Source: Kingdonia uniflora (lineage: Eukaryota > Streptophyta > Magnoliopsida > Ranunculales > Circaeasteraceae). From it: a stretch of DNA of 64,000 nt. This document shows, one piece after another, positions 11,185-22,679 of the stretch. The stretch is taken from contig JACGCM010002300.1 in assembly GCA_014058105.1 (NCBI GenBank), positions 1,728,487-1,792,486 of the forward strand, read 5' to 3'. The notes below the pieces were generated by a model. The model did no database searches, was not told the origin of the DNA, and saw nothing but the letters and a program-made list of their open reading frames with translations. The translations under genes and the position numbers were made by a program. Each line of letters begins with the position of its first letter. The stretch's first letter is position 1.

Positions 11185-12574
11185 CTACCCCAAACCATAC
11201 GGCTTAGGATAAGTTGTAGTCGTCAAACCCATCTTCTTCACCAACGTCTCAGAAATCAAATTTCTCTGACTACCCAGATCCATAATGGCCTTGACTAAAC
11301 TCTTCTTTACCTTAATACTGACATGAAATAGCTCTTCCCGACTCTTCTCCTCGGTAGCCAAAGTTCGCTGAAACATAAGTATAAGCTTAGGATTCGGTTT
11401 ATGGACATCCGGGAGGTCAATAACCTCTGCGGCTAGTACATATTTCTCTTTCTTGCTCTTTTCCTCATTCGGCCTAAGCTCCGGGTGAAGTTTCCAACAA
11501 TAATCGAAAATATGCCTACTCTCCTTACAATAATTACAATGAAACTCCTTGGACGAAAACCCATTTCCTTTGGCCTCTCCCTTATGCTTATTTTTCCAAC
11601 TAGACTTGTACCCTGACTTGTTCTTGTCATCTTCTTTGTCACTCTTCAAGTGTCATCTTCTTTGTCACTCTTCAAGTACTTGCCTTCAATGGCAATTGCC
11701 TTTACGGTAGCGTCCTCGATATTGGCCACAGTTAAGAGTTTCAACTCTTTCCTAATGGACTCCGACAAACCCCCCGTGTACTTCATGAACACCTCATACT
11801 CATCCATATCAATGTCCAAAACTAAAGCTTGGTTATGAAACGCCATAGTGTACTCCTGCACGGATTGCTCAAACTTTTGGCATAAATTGTGCCATTTATA
11901 CCATCGTTCTTGCCCATACCCAATCGGATAAAACTGCTTTCATACTAATACCTTAAATTCTTTCCAACCCAAGCTTCCTACATCGTGGCGTTTCTGATAA
12001 GATATCCACCACGTGAGTGCATGACTTGCAAATTTCAATATAGCAAAGCAAATTTGCTGAGCATTGAAGTATTCGTAAACTGAAAAATAAGTTTCTAACC
12101 TATCAAACCAGTTATCCAATATTTCAACATCAATTGAACCGTCAAACACCAAAATTTCAATCTTAAAACCAATACGAAGATTACGCATAGGATTCGTGGA
12201 CTTACCAATAACCGATCGCTCATCATCAGATTCGGCATCACTAGAATCACTAGTAACCATCCCCCTCCATAACCCCTTTCTTCTTCGAGCGGCCTTGCCG
12301 TTTCCCCGAAGTGGAAGCCTTCGTGAGGTTCGTAAGACGCAACTGTTCTACCAACTTCCCTAAAGTAGAAGTTAGGACGGAAACTGTCATTTCCAAAATT
12401 GTGAGTCGATCGTCGGAATCGCCCATCTCCAAATCGTCTTTCTTCTTTGAATTAGGTTTACGATGGATCTTCAACAGACTCACTAGCTTCTCATTCGTTT
12501 GCCTGAGACGGTCACGTGTAGACCATAAACTACAATCAATCCCCCGAGAATCAAAACTGGAAAAATGATACCAC
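11185..12574 (-). pseudogene. Element F gag with CCHC knuckle and protease start
   Basis: Minus-strand pieces 12250-12630, 11940-12260, 11646-11861 and 11185-11649 overlap in different frames. The capsid-type domain is recognisable from NWFDRLETYFSVYEYF and ALTWWISY. A CCHC zinc knuckle, CNYCKESRHIFDYC (C-x2-C-x4-H-x4-C), follows around 11510-11550. The protease begins after it with IMDLGSQ, where D-S/T-G would be expected, so the catalytic triplet is altered. A short direct duplication of TGTCATCTTCTTTGTCACTC at 11624-11672 adds to the damage. Confidence 0.8.
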
Positions 12575-12575
12575 T

Positions 12576-13059
12576 TAATCCACAATACGATTGAGAAGCT
12601 TTTAGTTAGTAGAAAAAACACAATGAACACCTATTGGGATAAATAAAGCTTCAATTACTTTACAAAATGAAGTAGATTACAATTAATCACTCTAAAACCT
12701 TAGGCTTCGCTCATAACTCTTTCAGATCTAACCTCTTAAAAAAAGATAACCTAAGTCCCCTTTATATGAGGGAACTCGAATTATAAAATAGAACGCATCT
12801 TGAGGCAAAACAATGCCTAAGAATTAAAATACTGCCAGAGTCGTTCAAACAATCTTGGGAATCGTTCGAACGACTTTACGACTAATTGGTCTAAAACCCT
12901 AAAAAATTGTCTGGTCGTTCGAACAAAACCCAACTCGTTCAAACAAAATATGGCTCTGGGCCAAAATTCTAGAGGCGATGACAACTCGTTTGAACGACAT
13001 TCAACTTCGTTCGAGCGACTTTAACAAATCTTCAAATAACTCTAGATCCTCCTGGGTCA
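12576..13059 (-). repeat. 5' LTR of element F
   Basis: 484 bp, pairing with 9871-10336. It carries the same palindrome cluster, here more mutated (for example TCGTTCAAACAA in place of TCGTTCGAACGA). The primer-binding site remnant lies just inside at 12566-12573. Confidence 0.92.
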
Positions 13060-13064
13060 CACAC

Positions 13065-15364
13065 CGTTGTGTTCTTCCTTCGAGTCGCACAATGCCTTTG
13101 TAACCTAAGTATTCAATCTTCTATGAATCTCAACATCAAACCACACTCTTCTTCTATGAGTGGTGAGGAGCAAGTCTGCTAAAATTTGGGATAAACTCTT
13201 CCCTTCTGCTATGGAACATCTTCCACGCTCTCAAACTGCATGGCTTTTCCCTCATCTAAATCTACAAAGGTCTTCAAACCGTGTCTGCCTTTCTTACAGA
13301 ACATCTGGGACATAAGATCAAGATACGATACTCTAAACTGGTACTCATTGTTCACTTGGGCGAGGGAGGTAGTTCCATAGGAGGTAGCATACTCTCAACA
13401 AAGGTACAAACACTTTGTCCTACCGCCAACAAACACTCGATGAAGCTTATCAAGGCGCGGGACCTCTGATTGACCCTACCGCCAGCAAAACCATCAAGGT
13501 TAGCCATAAAGGCATTCTATGTGAACTTTGAAAATCCCATGAGACATCTATCTATGCGACAACGTTGTACTCTACCAAACTTCATGGTACCCCATTATCT
13601 AGGCTATTGAGTGATAGATGGCATCTGTAAGTTCGCAGGCATCTGCACTTAACTTGGTTGCAGGAAGGGTGATCGCTACTCTGGTGTCATAAATATCTCT
13701 TAACTTTAAAGGACTTCTTGTTGCCTCTCTCCTAACGAGGACTTAACACTGGCACCTTACGTACCTTGCCAAACATCGGTGGTAGATGACCCTGTTGGAA
13801 TCTGTATACAACTGCATCACAACTCTCCCACACTCAATAAGCTTGATGTTCTCGTCGAGAACAAAGCTTGTGACATATATCTCATTGACTGCTGAAGTGT
13901 TTCCCCATCTCTTCATCCCTATGTACTCAAACCTGAGTAACTTAGGGAACTCTGGGAATAGAATACTGCCACTGAACCTGTAACCTAAGCTCGTTGGTTC
14001 ACCACTTCCAACTGCTATCAAACTCGAAGACCAACCTTCATACTAGAGCAATCATTTTCAACCTAAAATGTAACCATTATTTATCGTTAAACTACCTTCT
14101 GTAAATGCATCCAACTCTTATCAATCATTCGGATGCGATCTTCTTAAGATAATCCATTGATATAAAGAGGCATGGGAACTCTGACCCTATTACCAACCAC
14201 CATGTGATAAGGAATTGGGAATTAACATCTAATTCTGCTCAGGATCTTTTATCCTAGGGCATTGATTCGTCTAAGATTATGTCTGAGGTAACCAGCACAA
14301 CTAGTTGTAACTCAACTCTATTCTACGACGACTATGTAAATTACTGCGATTCGAAAATATGCATCTTCACCAATCTATGAGCTTGAAATGATCCATGACC
14401 ATCTTGTGGAACAACAAGGATCAACTCGGCTAAAGTACTCGCATGACGACACACCTAAAACTCAACTACGGAGCCAGAGAACAAGCATCACTCGGCCTTC
14501 TTGCCTTCTTGGAGTGAGCAAAGCATCACTCGGCCTTCTTGCCTTCTTGGGGGAGAAACTGCAAGATAGACGACAATCCAACTTGGAGCGCGGTTCATGT
14601 CGCGTAACCAAGAGAAAACTCTGCCATCAATATCAACATTGACAAATATCACTGTGTACATATCTTGGGACCCAAACTGTATCTTCATCTTCTAGCTACT
14701 TCATTCTCGAATCATGACGTTCAACTTCGGAACGTAGTTGTGTCCAACTTGGGACAATCAAAACGAGTATCAAACCAGAATTCTTCAATTTTCTGTAGGC
14801 ACTAAGGAATTCAAACTAACCAAGCTTCCCGGCTTTCATACATAAGTACTTGGCGTACAACACTGACTATATCAATTTCTACTGAGAACTTGGGGAATCA
14901 TTCTTTATCACGTACGACTATTACTTTTCTTCGCAGTATGCAGGCGGATTCAATACCAATTAACAACTGCTAGATCACTTTACTACTATTCTTCATAGAG
15001 CATCTGCTATACTGACCAGCATTCAAGAAACAACTAACGATATAGGTCACATCGTCCAACTAAAATATCAGTACTTCCTCTTAGCGTTATTGTCCAAAGC
15101 ACACTTAACTTGAGCAATCTCGCGCTCAGATATGAAGCATTCATCTCGCTTCCAATATCAATTGACATGTAGACAACTCGCTCTACAAGCATTCACAATA
15201 GTGCTTGGATCATCTTCCATGAGCAACATTGGCTCTGAAGATAGCATAGGCCTACCTGGCCTTGCTCTGATAAGTTAGGTCGACTCTGACCAGCTCTGAT
15301 ACCAACTGTCAAGTTGATATCTCGTATTACCAACTCGGGAGCTAAGCTCTGATAAACTATTCTT
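13065..15364. other. Element E internal sequence, 5' part, no recognised gene
   Basis: About 2.3 kb downstream (minus sense) of the primer-binding site of E. The longest minus-strand ORF (13743-14021) has no motif I recognise, and nothing resembling gag, protease or RT is present. There is a 38-bp tandem duplication at 14485-14552 (GCATCACTCGGCCTTCTTGC twice) and a second copy of GCTCTGATACCA at 15293-15304. Confidence 0.6.
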
Positions 15365-15376
15365 GCTCTGATACCA
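15365..15376 (-). other. Primer-binding site of element E
   Basis: GCTCTGATACCA on the plus strand is the exact reverse complement of TGGTATCAGAGC, the plant initiator Met-tRNA primer site, two bases from the 5' LTR end at 15379. Confidence 0.92.
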
Positions 15377-15378
15377 AC

Positions 15379-16188
15379 TGCCATAGCCCGGCTCGAGGGT
15401 GACTCTGCAGTACCCAAAGCACAGCAGAATATGAGGTTGTACAACGTACATGCACGTGCGGCTGGCATGCACAATCCTTCTTCCCTAGGCGCGACGGTGC
15501 CTGTGGAATATACTCACAGATGCTAGAACGACATTCAGATCATCTTGGATACTCGCGAATATGTATTCGAAATAGGCGGCAACGTTAAAGTTTTCTCAAT
15601 AATCCATATAGCGTAATCACTCATGACTGGGCACGAGGTATGGATAGTACACCTGTCCTAGCAGCGGATCAGGGTAGCTCAATATGTTGAGTTCCATATA
15701 TATAAAAGGGGTGATGAGCCTGAACTAGCTGAATGAAGACAACTTAAGTAGCCTAGTCCATTTATAAGGGGCAATGCGTTTCGATTGGCTCGTGGGGCAT
15801 AACGGGCCCATGTTTAACCCTATCTGGAAATGCGGCCTGCATTGCAAGGCGATGTCTCCTAACATTTCCTATGCTAAGGAAAACTCATGAACATCCTTTG
15901 TGGATAGTCCATAAGCCAGGGTCCAAGATGACCAAGCTATAAAGCTTATTTTGTCATGGGAGGTTTGGACCAACTTCCTCTTTAATATAGCTACTAAGTA
16001 AAAAGTTTGTTTCAAAAAGAAAATATCAAAAGTGAAGACGAAGCGTACTGACACTTCTCGCCTCCTTAACCAATTCCGTTTTCAATGAAACTTGGCGTGT
16101 AGCTATATTAGGATATAAAGAACATATATCCAAGGTCAAAACTCAAAATGCTTGGGTAGATTTGCTCGACGTTCGCTGGGGCATCACA
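15379..16188 (-). repeat. 5' LTR of element E (right copy)
   Basis: 810 bp, from TGCCATAGCCCGGCTCGAG to ...GCTGGGGCATCACA. It is homologous to the left LTR and to the solo LTR. On the strand opposite the element sense it contains TATATATAAAAGGGG (15697-15711). Confidence 0.9.
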
Positions 16189-16193
16189 CTCAA

Positions 16194-16406
16194 CATTCTT
16201 CTATGTCACGTCAAACCTAAAGAGCTCATTTAATTAGTTTTAATTAAGTTTTGTTTTTGATGATTACATGTTATTTATGCGATATCTCAGGTAACACATG
16301 CAAGCATGTTAACATATCGCAAGATTTACCAAAATTTTAATTGTTGAAAATTACTTACTTTATCAATCATATTACTCTTTTTAAGTACTTATTTACTCTA
16401 TCATAA
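16194..16406. other. No gene seen
   Basis: AT-rich spacer between element E and the hAT-like element. Nothing recognised. Confidence 0.6.
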
Positions 16407-16414
16407 TACGTATG

Positions 16415-17347
16415 GTTGAGCATGGGTCGGTTCGATTCAATTTTTAACCATAATCAAAACTAAAACTGAACAAGTCGGTTTCTAAATATGTAAACCGAAA
16501 CTGAACCGAAGTTGTCAAGAAACCAAACCGAAATCGAACCGTGAGATTTGTGTAAAATCACAAAACCGAATCAGCAAAGAAAACCTAAATCCCAGACAAG
16601 ATAGAGGAATTACTTCACTCCCATGAGCACACATCCTATAAAACATGTTTGACTCCCATGAATACAAATCCCATAAATGATGAATTTAAATTGGATTTCT
16701 AACCATGAGAAAACAACACTCATTCTACCAGCATCTTTGGGATCTAGAAATTTGAGGATCTACATGATGATATCGTCTAAGCTCCCATTGATGTTGAGTA
16801 CCCAACCAAAACCGCTCTCCCGTTATCCGAATTCAAACTCGAGCTAAAACTCGAAGAAGAAGAAGAAGAAGAAGATCTCCCCAACATCTTTCTTATTAAC
16901 ATCTCCATAACTCTGATTTAGCAGATTATGCTGGCTTTGATCGTTCCAGTTGGGTGCGATGTGAAGCGCTCCAAATCTCAAATGAATGAGAAATTGTTAG
17001 AAGTGAAACGCTCCAAATCCTAAATCTCAAACGCTCCCTAACATTATTATTTAATTAAAGATGTGTATACAGATGCAGATGTAAAACTCTTCCAAATCAT
17101 GAATAACTGGGTCCGTAGGTATATAAAAAATAATAAAACTATGGAAATAGAGATGTTTTACGGTTCGGTTCGGTGCCTTCGGTTTATGTAGAAGAGGAAC
17201 CGAAACCAAAACCGAACACTTTCAGTTCCCAATTTTAGAAATCGAAACCGAAACCAAATTCGAACTCTTAAAAACCGAACCGTTTCGCTTAATTTGGTTC
17301 GGTTTGGTTCAATTTCTCAGTTCCTTCGGGTTTTTTTTGTTCAGTCC
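16415..17347. mobile_element. Probable non-autonomous hAT element
   Basis: The ends resemble plant hAT termini. The left end is GTTGAGCATGGGTCGGTTCG and the right end, reversed, is GGACTGAACAAAAAAAACCC. Subterminal regions at both sides are full of ACCGAA/TTCGGT repeats, which is typical of these elements. The flanks TACGTATG (16407-16414) and TAGGTATG (17348-17355) match at 7 of 8 bases, the right length for a hAT target duplication. A GAA microsatellite lies near 16856-16877. No transposase is seen. Confidence 0.6.
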
Positions 17348-17355
17348 TAGGTATG

Positions 17356-17580
17356 AGGTTGAATTTCCCAGTTACATGCACTTCAATTATTAACCAAGTG
17401 TAATATGGTTTCCATTCATACACAATATAACAAAATCAACAACAAAATCTAGAATAAGCAAAACATGACACGACGATAAAGCAAAGATGACATCCCAGAC
17501 GACTGAACGATATGTAAAGTTGTAACCTCCGTTTTTCCCAAGTTGAAACAACACCCTAATACCAAACAAAATTAAAGTAC
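17356..17580. other. No gene seen
   Basis: 225 bp of AT-rich sequence between the hAT-like element and the solo LTR. Confidence 0.55.
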
Positions 17581-17585
17581 TCTAG

Positions 17586-18407
17586 TTGTGGCGCCCCAGC
17601 GAACACCGAACAAATCTACCCGAGCGTTTATAGTTATGACCTTGAATATATGTTATTTATATCCTAATATAGCTACACACCATGTTTCGCTGAAAACGGA
17701 TTTGGTTAAGGGGCGAGAAGTGTCAGTACGCTTCGTCTCCACTTTCGATGTTTCCTTTTGGAAATAAGTTATTTACTTTGTAGTTATATTAAGGAGGAAG
17801 TTGGACCAAACAATCCCCATGACAAAATAAGCTTTATGGTTTGATCATCTTGGACCCCGGTTCATGGGCTATCCACAAAGGATGTTCATGAGTTCTCATT
17901 GGCATAGGAAATGCCAAGAGACATTGTTTTGCAATACAGGCTGCTTTTCCAGATAGGGTTAAATATAGATCCGCTATGCCCCACGAGCCAATCGAGACGC
18001 ACCGCCCCTTATAAATGGACTACGTTATTCGAGTTGCCTCCCATCCAGCTAGTCCAGGCTCGTCACCCCTTTTATATATCTGAACCCGACATATTGAGCT
18101 ACCCTAATCCGCTGTTATGACATGTGTGCTATCCGTACCTCGTGCCCAGTCATGAGTGATTACGCTGTAGGGATTATTGAGGGAATCTTCAGCGTTGCCG
18201 CCTATTCCAAACACATATTTAATGACTCCTCACGAATATCCAGGATGATCCGGATGTCGCTCTAGCATCTGTGAGTGTATTCGACAGGCGTTGTCGCGCC
18301 TAGTGAAGAAGGCTTGTACATGCCGGCCGCACGTGCATGCACACCGCACGGCCTCATTTCGCTACGTTTTGGGCACTGTAGAGTCGCCCCCGAGCCGGGC
18401 TGTGACA
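17586..18407 (+). repeat. Solo LTR of the E family
   Basis: 822 bp from TGTGGCGCCCCAGCGAACACC to ...GCCGGGCTGTGACA, in the opposite orientation to E. It is flanked by a perfect 5-bp duplication CTAGT (17581-17585 and 18408-18412). No internal sequence or second LTR lies next to it, so it is a solo LTR left by recombination between two LTRs. It is the least mutated of the three copies at its termini and defines the family ends. Confidence 0.95.
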
Positions 18408-18738
18408 CTAGTGGTGGTGGTGCATGATATGGTGCCTTCATGGATGCCTCAGTCTCAAAACAAATCCTTCTTCAACGTGTTCCCAATATCTCACGTTTCA
18501 ACATGGGATGCACTCACTACAATAACTAATAAACACAAATCAAATTATTTTATCATAGACCAACTAAAAGAATACCAATCCAATGTTATCCACCGAAACA
18601 TTATGTATATTAATTTGTTATATGTATGTATGTCAACTACATAATTTTAATTCCAAATTCAATAGCTTCTTGAATCAAACCAAAGAGATGAAGCAAGTGG
18701 GATTTAAGAAGAAAAAAAAAACTTGGGCGTGTATAAAC

Positions 18739-18747
18739 TATAAAAGG
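18739..18747 (+). promoter_or_regulatory. Possible TATA box of the QWRF gene
   Basis: TATAAAAGG at 18739-18747 directly abuts the upstream ATG (18749), with a second weaker TATAAAC at 18732. If it is the working TATA box, transcription would start about 30 bases downstream. The first ATG in the mRNA would then be 18791, in the same frame. Confidence 0.45.
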
Positions 18748-18748
18748 T

Positions 18749-20720
18749 ATGGGTTCTATCACCTCGTCCAACTTTCTAGGAAGATCTGAAATGGAGAAGC
18801 CTTATACTAGTCCTCGGAATAAAGCCTTGAAAGTAGCACCTCTCTCTCCGGGTCTACTTCGAAGCAAAAGCGGAGGAGGAGCTCTAAACATCTCAAGATT
18901 CTCAACACCATTGCAAGATATTCCCCCACTAACACCCAATACCAACAGTAGATCAAAATCCACGACAAAACCAAGAATATGCAAAGAACATGAGAGCCTT
19001 AATGTGGATATTTCACAACGTAAAGAAAGGGCAAATAGTGCACACCGAGCAAGACAGGCGGCCCAGACTCCTTCGGCTTGGGCATTATCTCCAGGGAGGT
19101 CTCCTTCAAAGTCTCCCAAGCTGAATAAGCCATTTCATAATGAAACAAAGGTGAAACACTCCAATGGTGGTGTAAGTGGAGTGTTTAATAGATACTTTCG
19201 GACTAAGAAGGCTTCGCCCATCCAAGAAGAAACATTCCATCAGTTAGGAGTACTAAACACACGATTAGTTCAATGGAGATTAGTGAATGCTCGAGCAGAG
19301 ACTGCAATATGCAGTCAAAATTTGGCTTCCGAGGTACAAAAATCTTCTTAGTATGCGATTTTAAAATCTTTTTCATGGATATGCCTAATATCATCAGAAC
19401 AGTACCTAATAGACAAATGCTAATATGATATAAAATTTGCGCAGGAGAAGCTATTTAATACTTGGTTAGGCGTTTTCCAGTTGAGAAACTCTGTGGTTAA
19501 GAAAAGGATTAAAATTCAAAAACTCAACCGTGAGACTAAACTGCTTCAAGTTGATAATTCCGAAATTCGTTTACTTAACAAATGTGCCAGAATAGAAAAG
19601 AGAAATGCCGAGGCTGTAACAAAACTTGCAGGGAACTTCTCCACATTGTCCTTTAAACTTCCCTTAGTCAAAGGTGCCAAGGTAAAATGCACTTCATACT
19701 AATAACAAAGTTTCAAAAGTTTGTTTGTATAGGTTTTATAACATCACGTTTAAAACAGAAATGATGATTGTATCGCCTTGAAACAATATTATTAGTGAAT
19801 CCTAATATTTCACATTTGCAAACGAATTATTATCCCACACGTTCTTTTTCCTTTTGTTTTTTCCAGGTGGATACAGTTTCAGCCTATGAAACCATCTCTA
19901 TAGCGATGATTGTCATGAACGGCATTCAAGCAGCGATATCGAAAAGCGTAACTCAGGTAATAATTTATAACGAAGTAGTAATATTCTATCTTTGATGAAG
20001 CTCAAATAATTTTATATTTCATTTTTTGGGAAATAAATGAATTTAATGAACACTTTTTTACAGGTTGAGGAAATAGGTTCGTTGCTTAAAGAGTTGGCGA
20101 GTACCGTAAGACAAGAAAAAGATAGGTTAGAAGAATTAAGAAGAACAATTGTGATGGTTGCTTCATTGGAGGTGCGTACAATGTGTACCTAAAACATACT
20201 CATCATATAGGGGATTATTTGAGTGTGTATATGACGTGAATACTACGAACACGGAAGCGAGATTCGTAAGAAAATCACGTTGTTTGTTAGGTTTAGAGAA
20301 AACTAATAATTTCTACTGAAGCAAACTCAACTTTCATTAACAATGTTGAGATTACACCACCCTCTCCCTTTATAACCTAGGTTTCCCTAGGATCACTTCT
20401 ACTATGAATCTCCCTTTATAACATAGGTTTTAACAACATGAATCTCACCTAGGTCGGCCTCATACAGCTTTATGTTTCAGTGGGCATCTTTGATTCAACT
20501 TAGGCATATATATGATTGATATGCACACCACAAGTGGTTATTGCAATCATAGTGAAATCTTTAATTATATATGGACTATTTTCTTAATTTACGCAGGGTT
20601 TGTTTATGTTAGTATTTGTTCTAATGATTTAAATTGGTTTTGTTTATGAACAATTTTTATTAATAGGCACAGGAAAGAGGCCTAAGAATTCATCTCATCC
20701 AAGCAGCACATTCAACGTAG
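18749..20720 (+). CDS. QWRF motif-containing protein, five exons
   Basis: Exons 18749-19333, 19445-19681, 19867-19956, 20064-20171 and 20667-20720 join in one frame, all at phase 0 with GT...AG introns, to give 357 residues ending in TAG. The N-terminal 150 residues are basic and Ser/Pro-rich and look disordered. The family motif appears as QWRLVNARAE at residues 175-184, with Leu in place of Phe. It is followed by the conserved helical region (TWLGVFQLRNSV, LPLVKGAK, EEIGSLLKELA, then ERGLRIHLIQ near the end). QWRF (DUF566) proteins such as the augmin subunit AUG8 bind microtubules; a microtubule role here is inferred from family. The size is nearer to the short QWRF7-like members. The start may instead be the in-frame ATG at 18791. 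Intron 4 holds an old LTR fragment. Confidence 0.88.
20236..20410 (-). repeat. LTR fragment of the H family in intron 4 of the QWRF gene
   Basis: TGAATACTACGAACACGGAAGC and ATTACACCACCCTCTCCC..TATAACCTAGGTTTCCC read as the reverse complement of the LTR of element H (54668-54998). The match ends near GGATCA, so only part of an LTR is kept. It lies wholly inside the intron and does not touch splice sites. Confidence 0.7.
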
Positions 20721-22660
20721 CCGCTGCTATTTTGTAAAATGTGAGTCGACCAAGGTGTTTTGAGCTCCAAAATTTCAAGAAAAATTCTTAATCACAGTTA
20801 GCTATGCAATTTGAGCAAGAAAATTTCCAAGTAATCAGAGATGTTCTTGAATTGCAGCTCTATCATATTAGAAAGAGAGGGAAAACTTCCTTACTAGTTT
20901 CCTACTCAAACTCATTATTTCAGCAGTGAAGCGCTCAATTGTAATCCATAGAAGTTAAATCCATGCGGTTTTCCTAAGAAGGGGTTGTTTTATTATTGTT
21001 GTATAGCGTATCCGTTTAACCCTAATTGAACTTTGAAGTAGATCAGTGTAAACGCTTTCAAATTTTCAGGAGTGTTACTGAGAAGAATAGATATAAGGTG
21101 GTAAATGGGTAGAATAGATTTCAGGGTACTTTAATCAGAATCTACTCAAGCATTGGATGGAAATAACAAAACTCCATGAGTATTTAGATGTGGATGTCCT
21201 GTGATCTAATCTTTACTGTCCTCTTATTCCCAATCTAGATGTGAGAGTCACTTGGCCTTGGGCCAACTTTTTGAACTCTTCCACCTGATCAGCTGACTCA
21301 ATGAACGGACAAACCTGACCTATTACGATTGATGAGTATGAGCAAGAGTCAGTGAATCAGAAAACGCTAGCACAATCTCATCATGCATATGCATGTTACC
21401 TTCCAAGTTCGAATTGTACATATATTTGCCTGCAACTTAAATCAGACTTTGTATGAGTATAAATTTTTTTCTCTTATGAAATGCCTGCAGTGGGAGGTAA
21501 GTGAAAGCCACCCAATAACAATCTTTGTATGAGTGAAAATTTATGTAAAAGCTCATTCTTAGGGTGATTTTGTCTTCTTATAGGGCATGCCACATAAAAT
21601 AGTAATTTGAGAATTGGGATGGAGTAAACTGAAAATTTCAAAACCACAAGTATGTAAACTCTAGATGTATATTTAGTTAAGATCGGAATATATTTGATAT
21701 ACAGTAACTCGAAGTACAGGTGTTTCATCAGTCATAACCTGAGTCATCTAATGATGGCTGGCCCTGACCACTATCTCATCGTGGAAGACTAACATCGTTG
21801 CATGGCAGATTGTCAAGACATATTGGCGCTCAAGAACTACTTACGTCAATAATTCCAATATTATTATATCCAAATCGGCAATTTGACATAATAGAGAAGC
21901 TAAGAATGCAAGACAACAACTACAGCACATTTGTGGCTTCTTTACCTCCGATGCTTGTTATTTATTCATGAAATTTGTTGTGTTTGGTACTCGTTCTAGG
22001 GGATAATCTCCAGGCTTGCTATAATAATTTTTCTTACGCAAACAAAAAATAATTTTGAAAGCTATAAGGTCCTATTCACATTGAATCGAGTTTACATCTA
22101 TATAGCTAGCATAGATTCTGATGGCTAAAAACCGAGTCTCAAATACCATATATGATTTAGAGAGGTTGAGTTTAAACTAAGCTAATTGTTATTTAACTTA
22201 ACAATTATTTTAGGTTCAGATCGCGTCCTATTTACAGAGCTATTTTTTTAACGTACTCAGTTTGCGTTTACAGAATTATACTATTAATTAGAGCCACTTC
22301 AAAATAGGGGCAACGGCATAACCTCAGCTGCCTCGAGAGCTCATTATATTTAATAGTTAATTTTCACTCCACCAAGTTTGTTCATTAAATCTGGATAATC
22401 GCTAGGAATTAGAGTAATGGTTCAATTTCCGTATTGGAAATAAGGTTATCACCAGTAAGAGAAGACGTAATCATAGCCGCTAGTATTTATTTGTTCCCAC
22501 TAGGTATAAGTTTCAGGGATACGAACTACACTCATTTTCTACCAAATCAAAGAGATGAAAATAGGCGTCCACATTCTTCATAGGTGTAAGCTTTGGAAAG
22601 TATTAGCACTAATCATGAAGTTTAGAAAGAGGGCAAAAAAAGTTAGTATAAAATATATGT
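20721..22660. other. 3' flank of the QWRF gene, no further gene seen
   Basis: About 1.9 kb of AT-rich sequence. The first few hundred bases probably include the 3' untranslated region. The ORFs present are short and lack any motif. Confidence 0.5.
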
Positions 22661-22679
22661 TATGGTCTAAAGTACAAGC

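Larger units (their letters stand above)
9871..13059 (-). mobile_element. Element F: internally deleted Ty3/gypsy element in E
   Basis: LTRs at 9871-10336 and 12576-13059 are flanked by a perfect 5-bp target duplication CACAC (9866-9870 and 13060-13064), so the boundaries are firm. The minus-strand LTR starts TGACCC or TGATCC and ends GGATTA, a TG...TA rather than TG...CA end. TGGTATCA at 12566-12573 is a shortened initiator Met-tRNA binding site, and a purine tract (AAAGGGAGGAG, minus strand) abuts the 3' LTR near 10340. Between the LTRs are gag, protease and a short pol remnant. RT and most of RNase H and integrase are missing, so the copy is 3.2 kb rather than a typical 5 kb or more. Confidence 0.93.
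8547..16188 (-). mobile_element. Element E: non-autonomous LTR retrotransposon, interrupted by F
   Basis: Two LTRs of 831 and 810 bp (8547-9377 and 15379-16188) in the same orientation flank the element. An exact GCTCTGATACCA, the complement of the initiator Met-tRNA binding site TGGTATCAGAGC, lies at 15365-15376, two bases from the right LTR. This sets the orientation as minus. After removing F (9871-13059), the internal part is about 2.8 kb and contains no gag or pol motif, so E is a LARD-like element. Flanking TTCAG and CTCAA could be a decayed 5-bp target duplication (3 of 5 bases match), which is weak. Confidence 0.82.

Noticed and set aside
8542..16193. TTCAG/CTCAA as a firm target duplication of E
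   Set aside because: Only 3 of 5 bases match; the LTR pair and primer site define E without it.
18291..18644. 117-codon plus ORF upstream of the QWRF gene
   Set aside because: Its first third is solo-LTR sequence and the rest is AT-rich; no motif.
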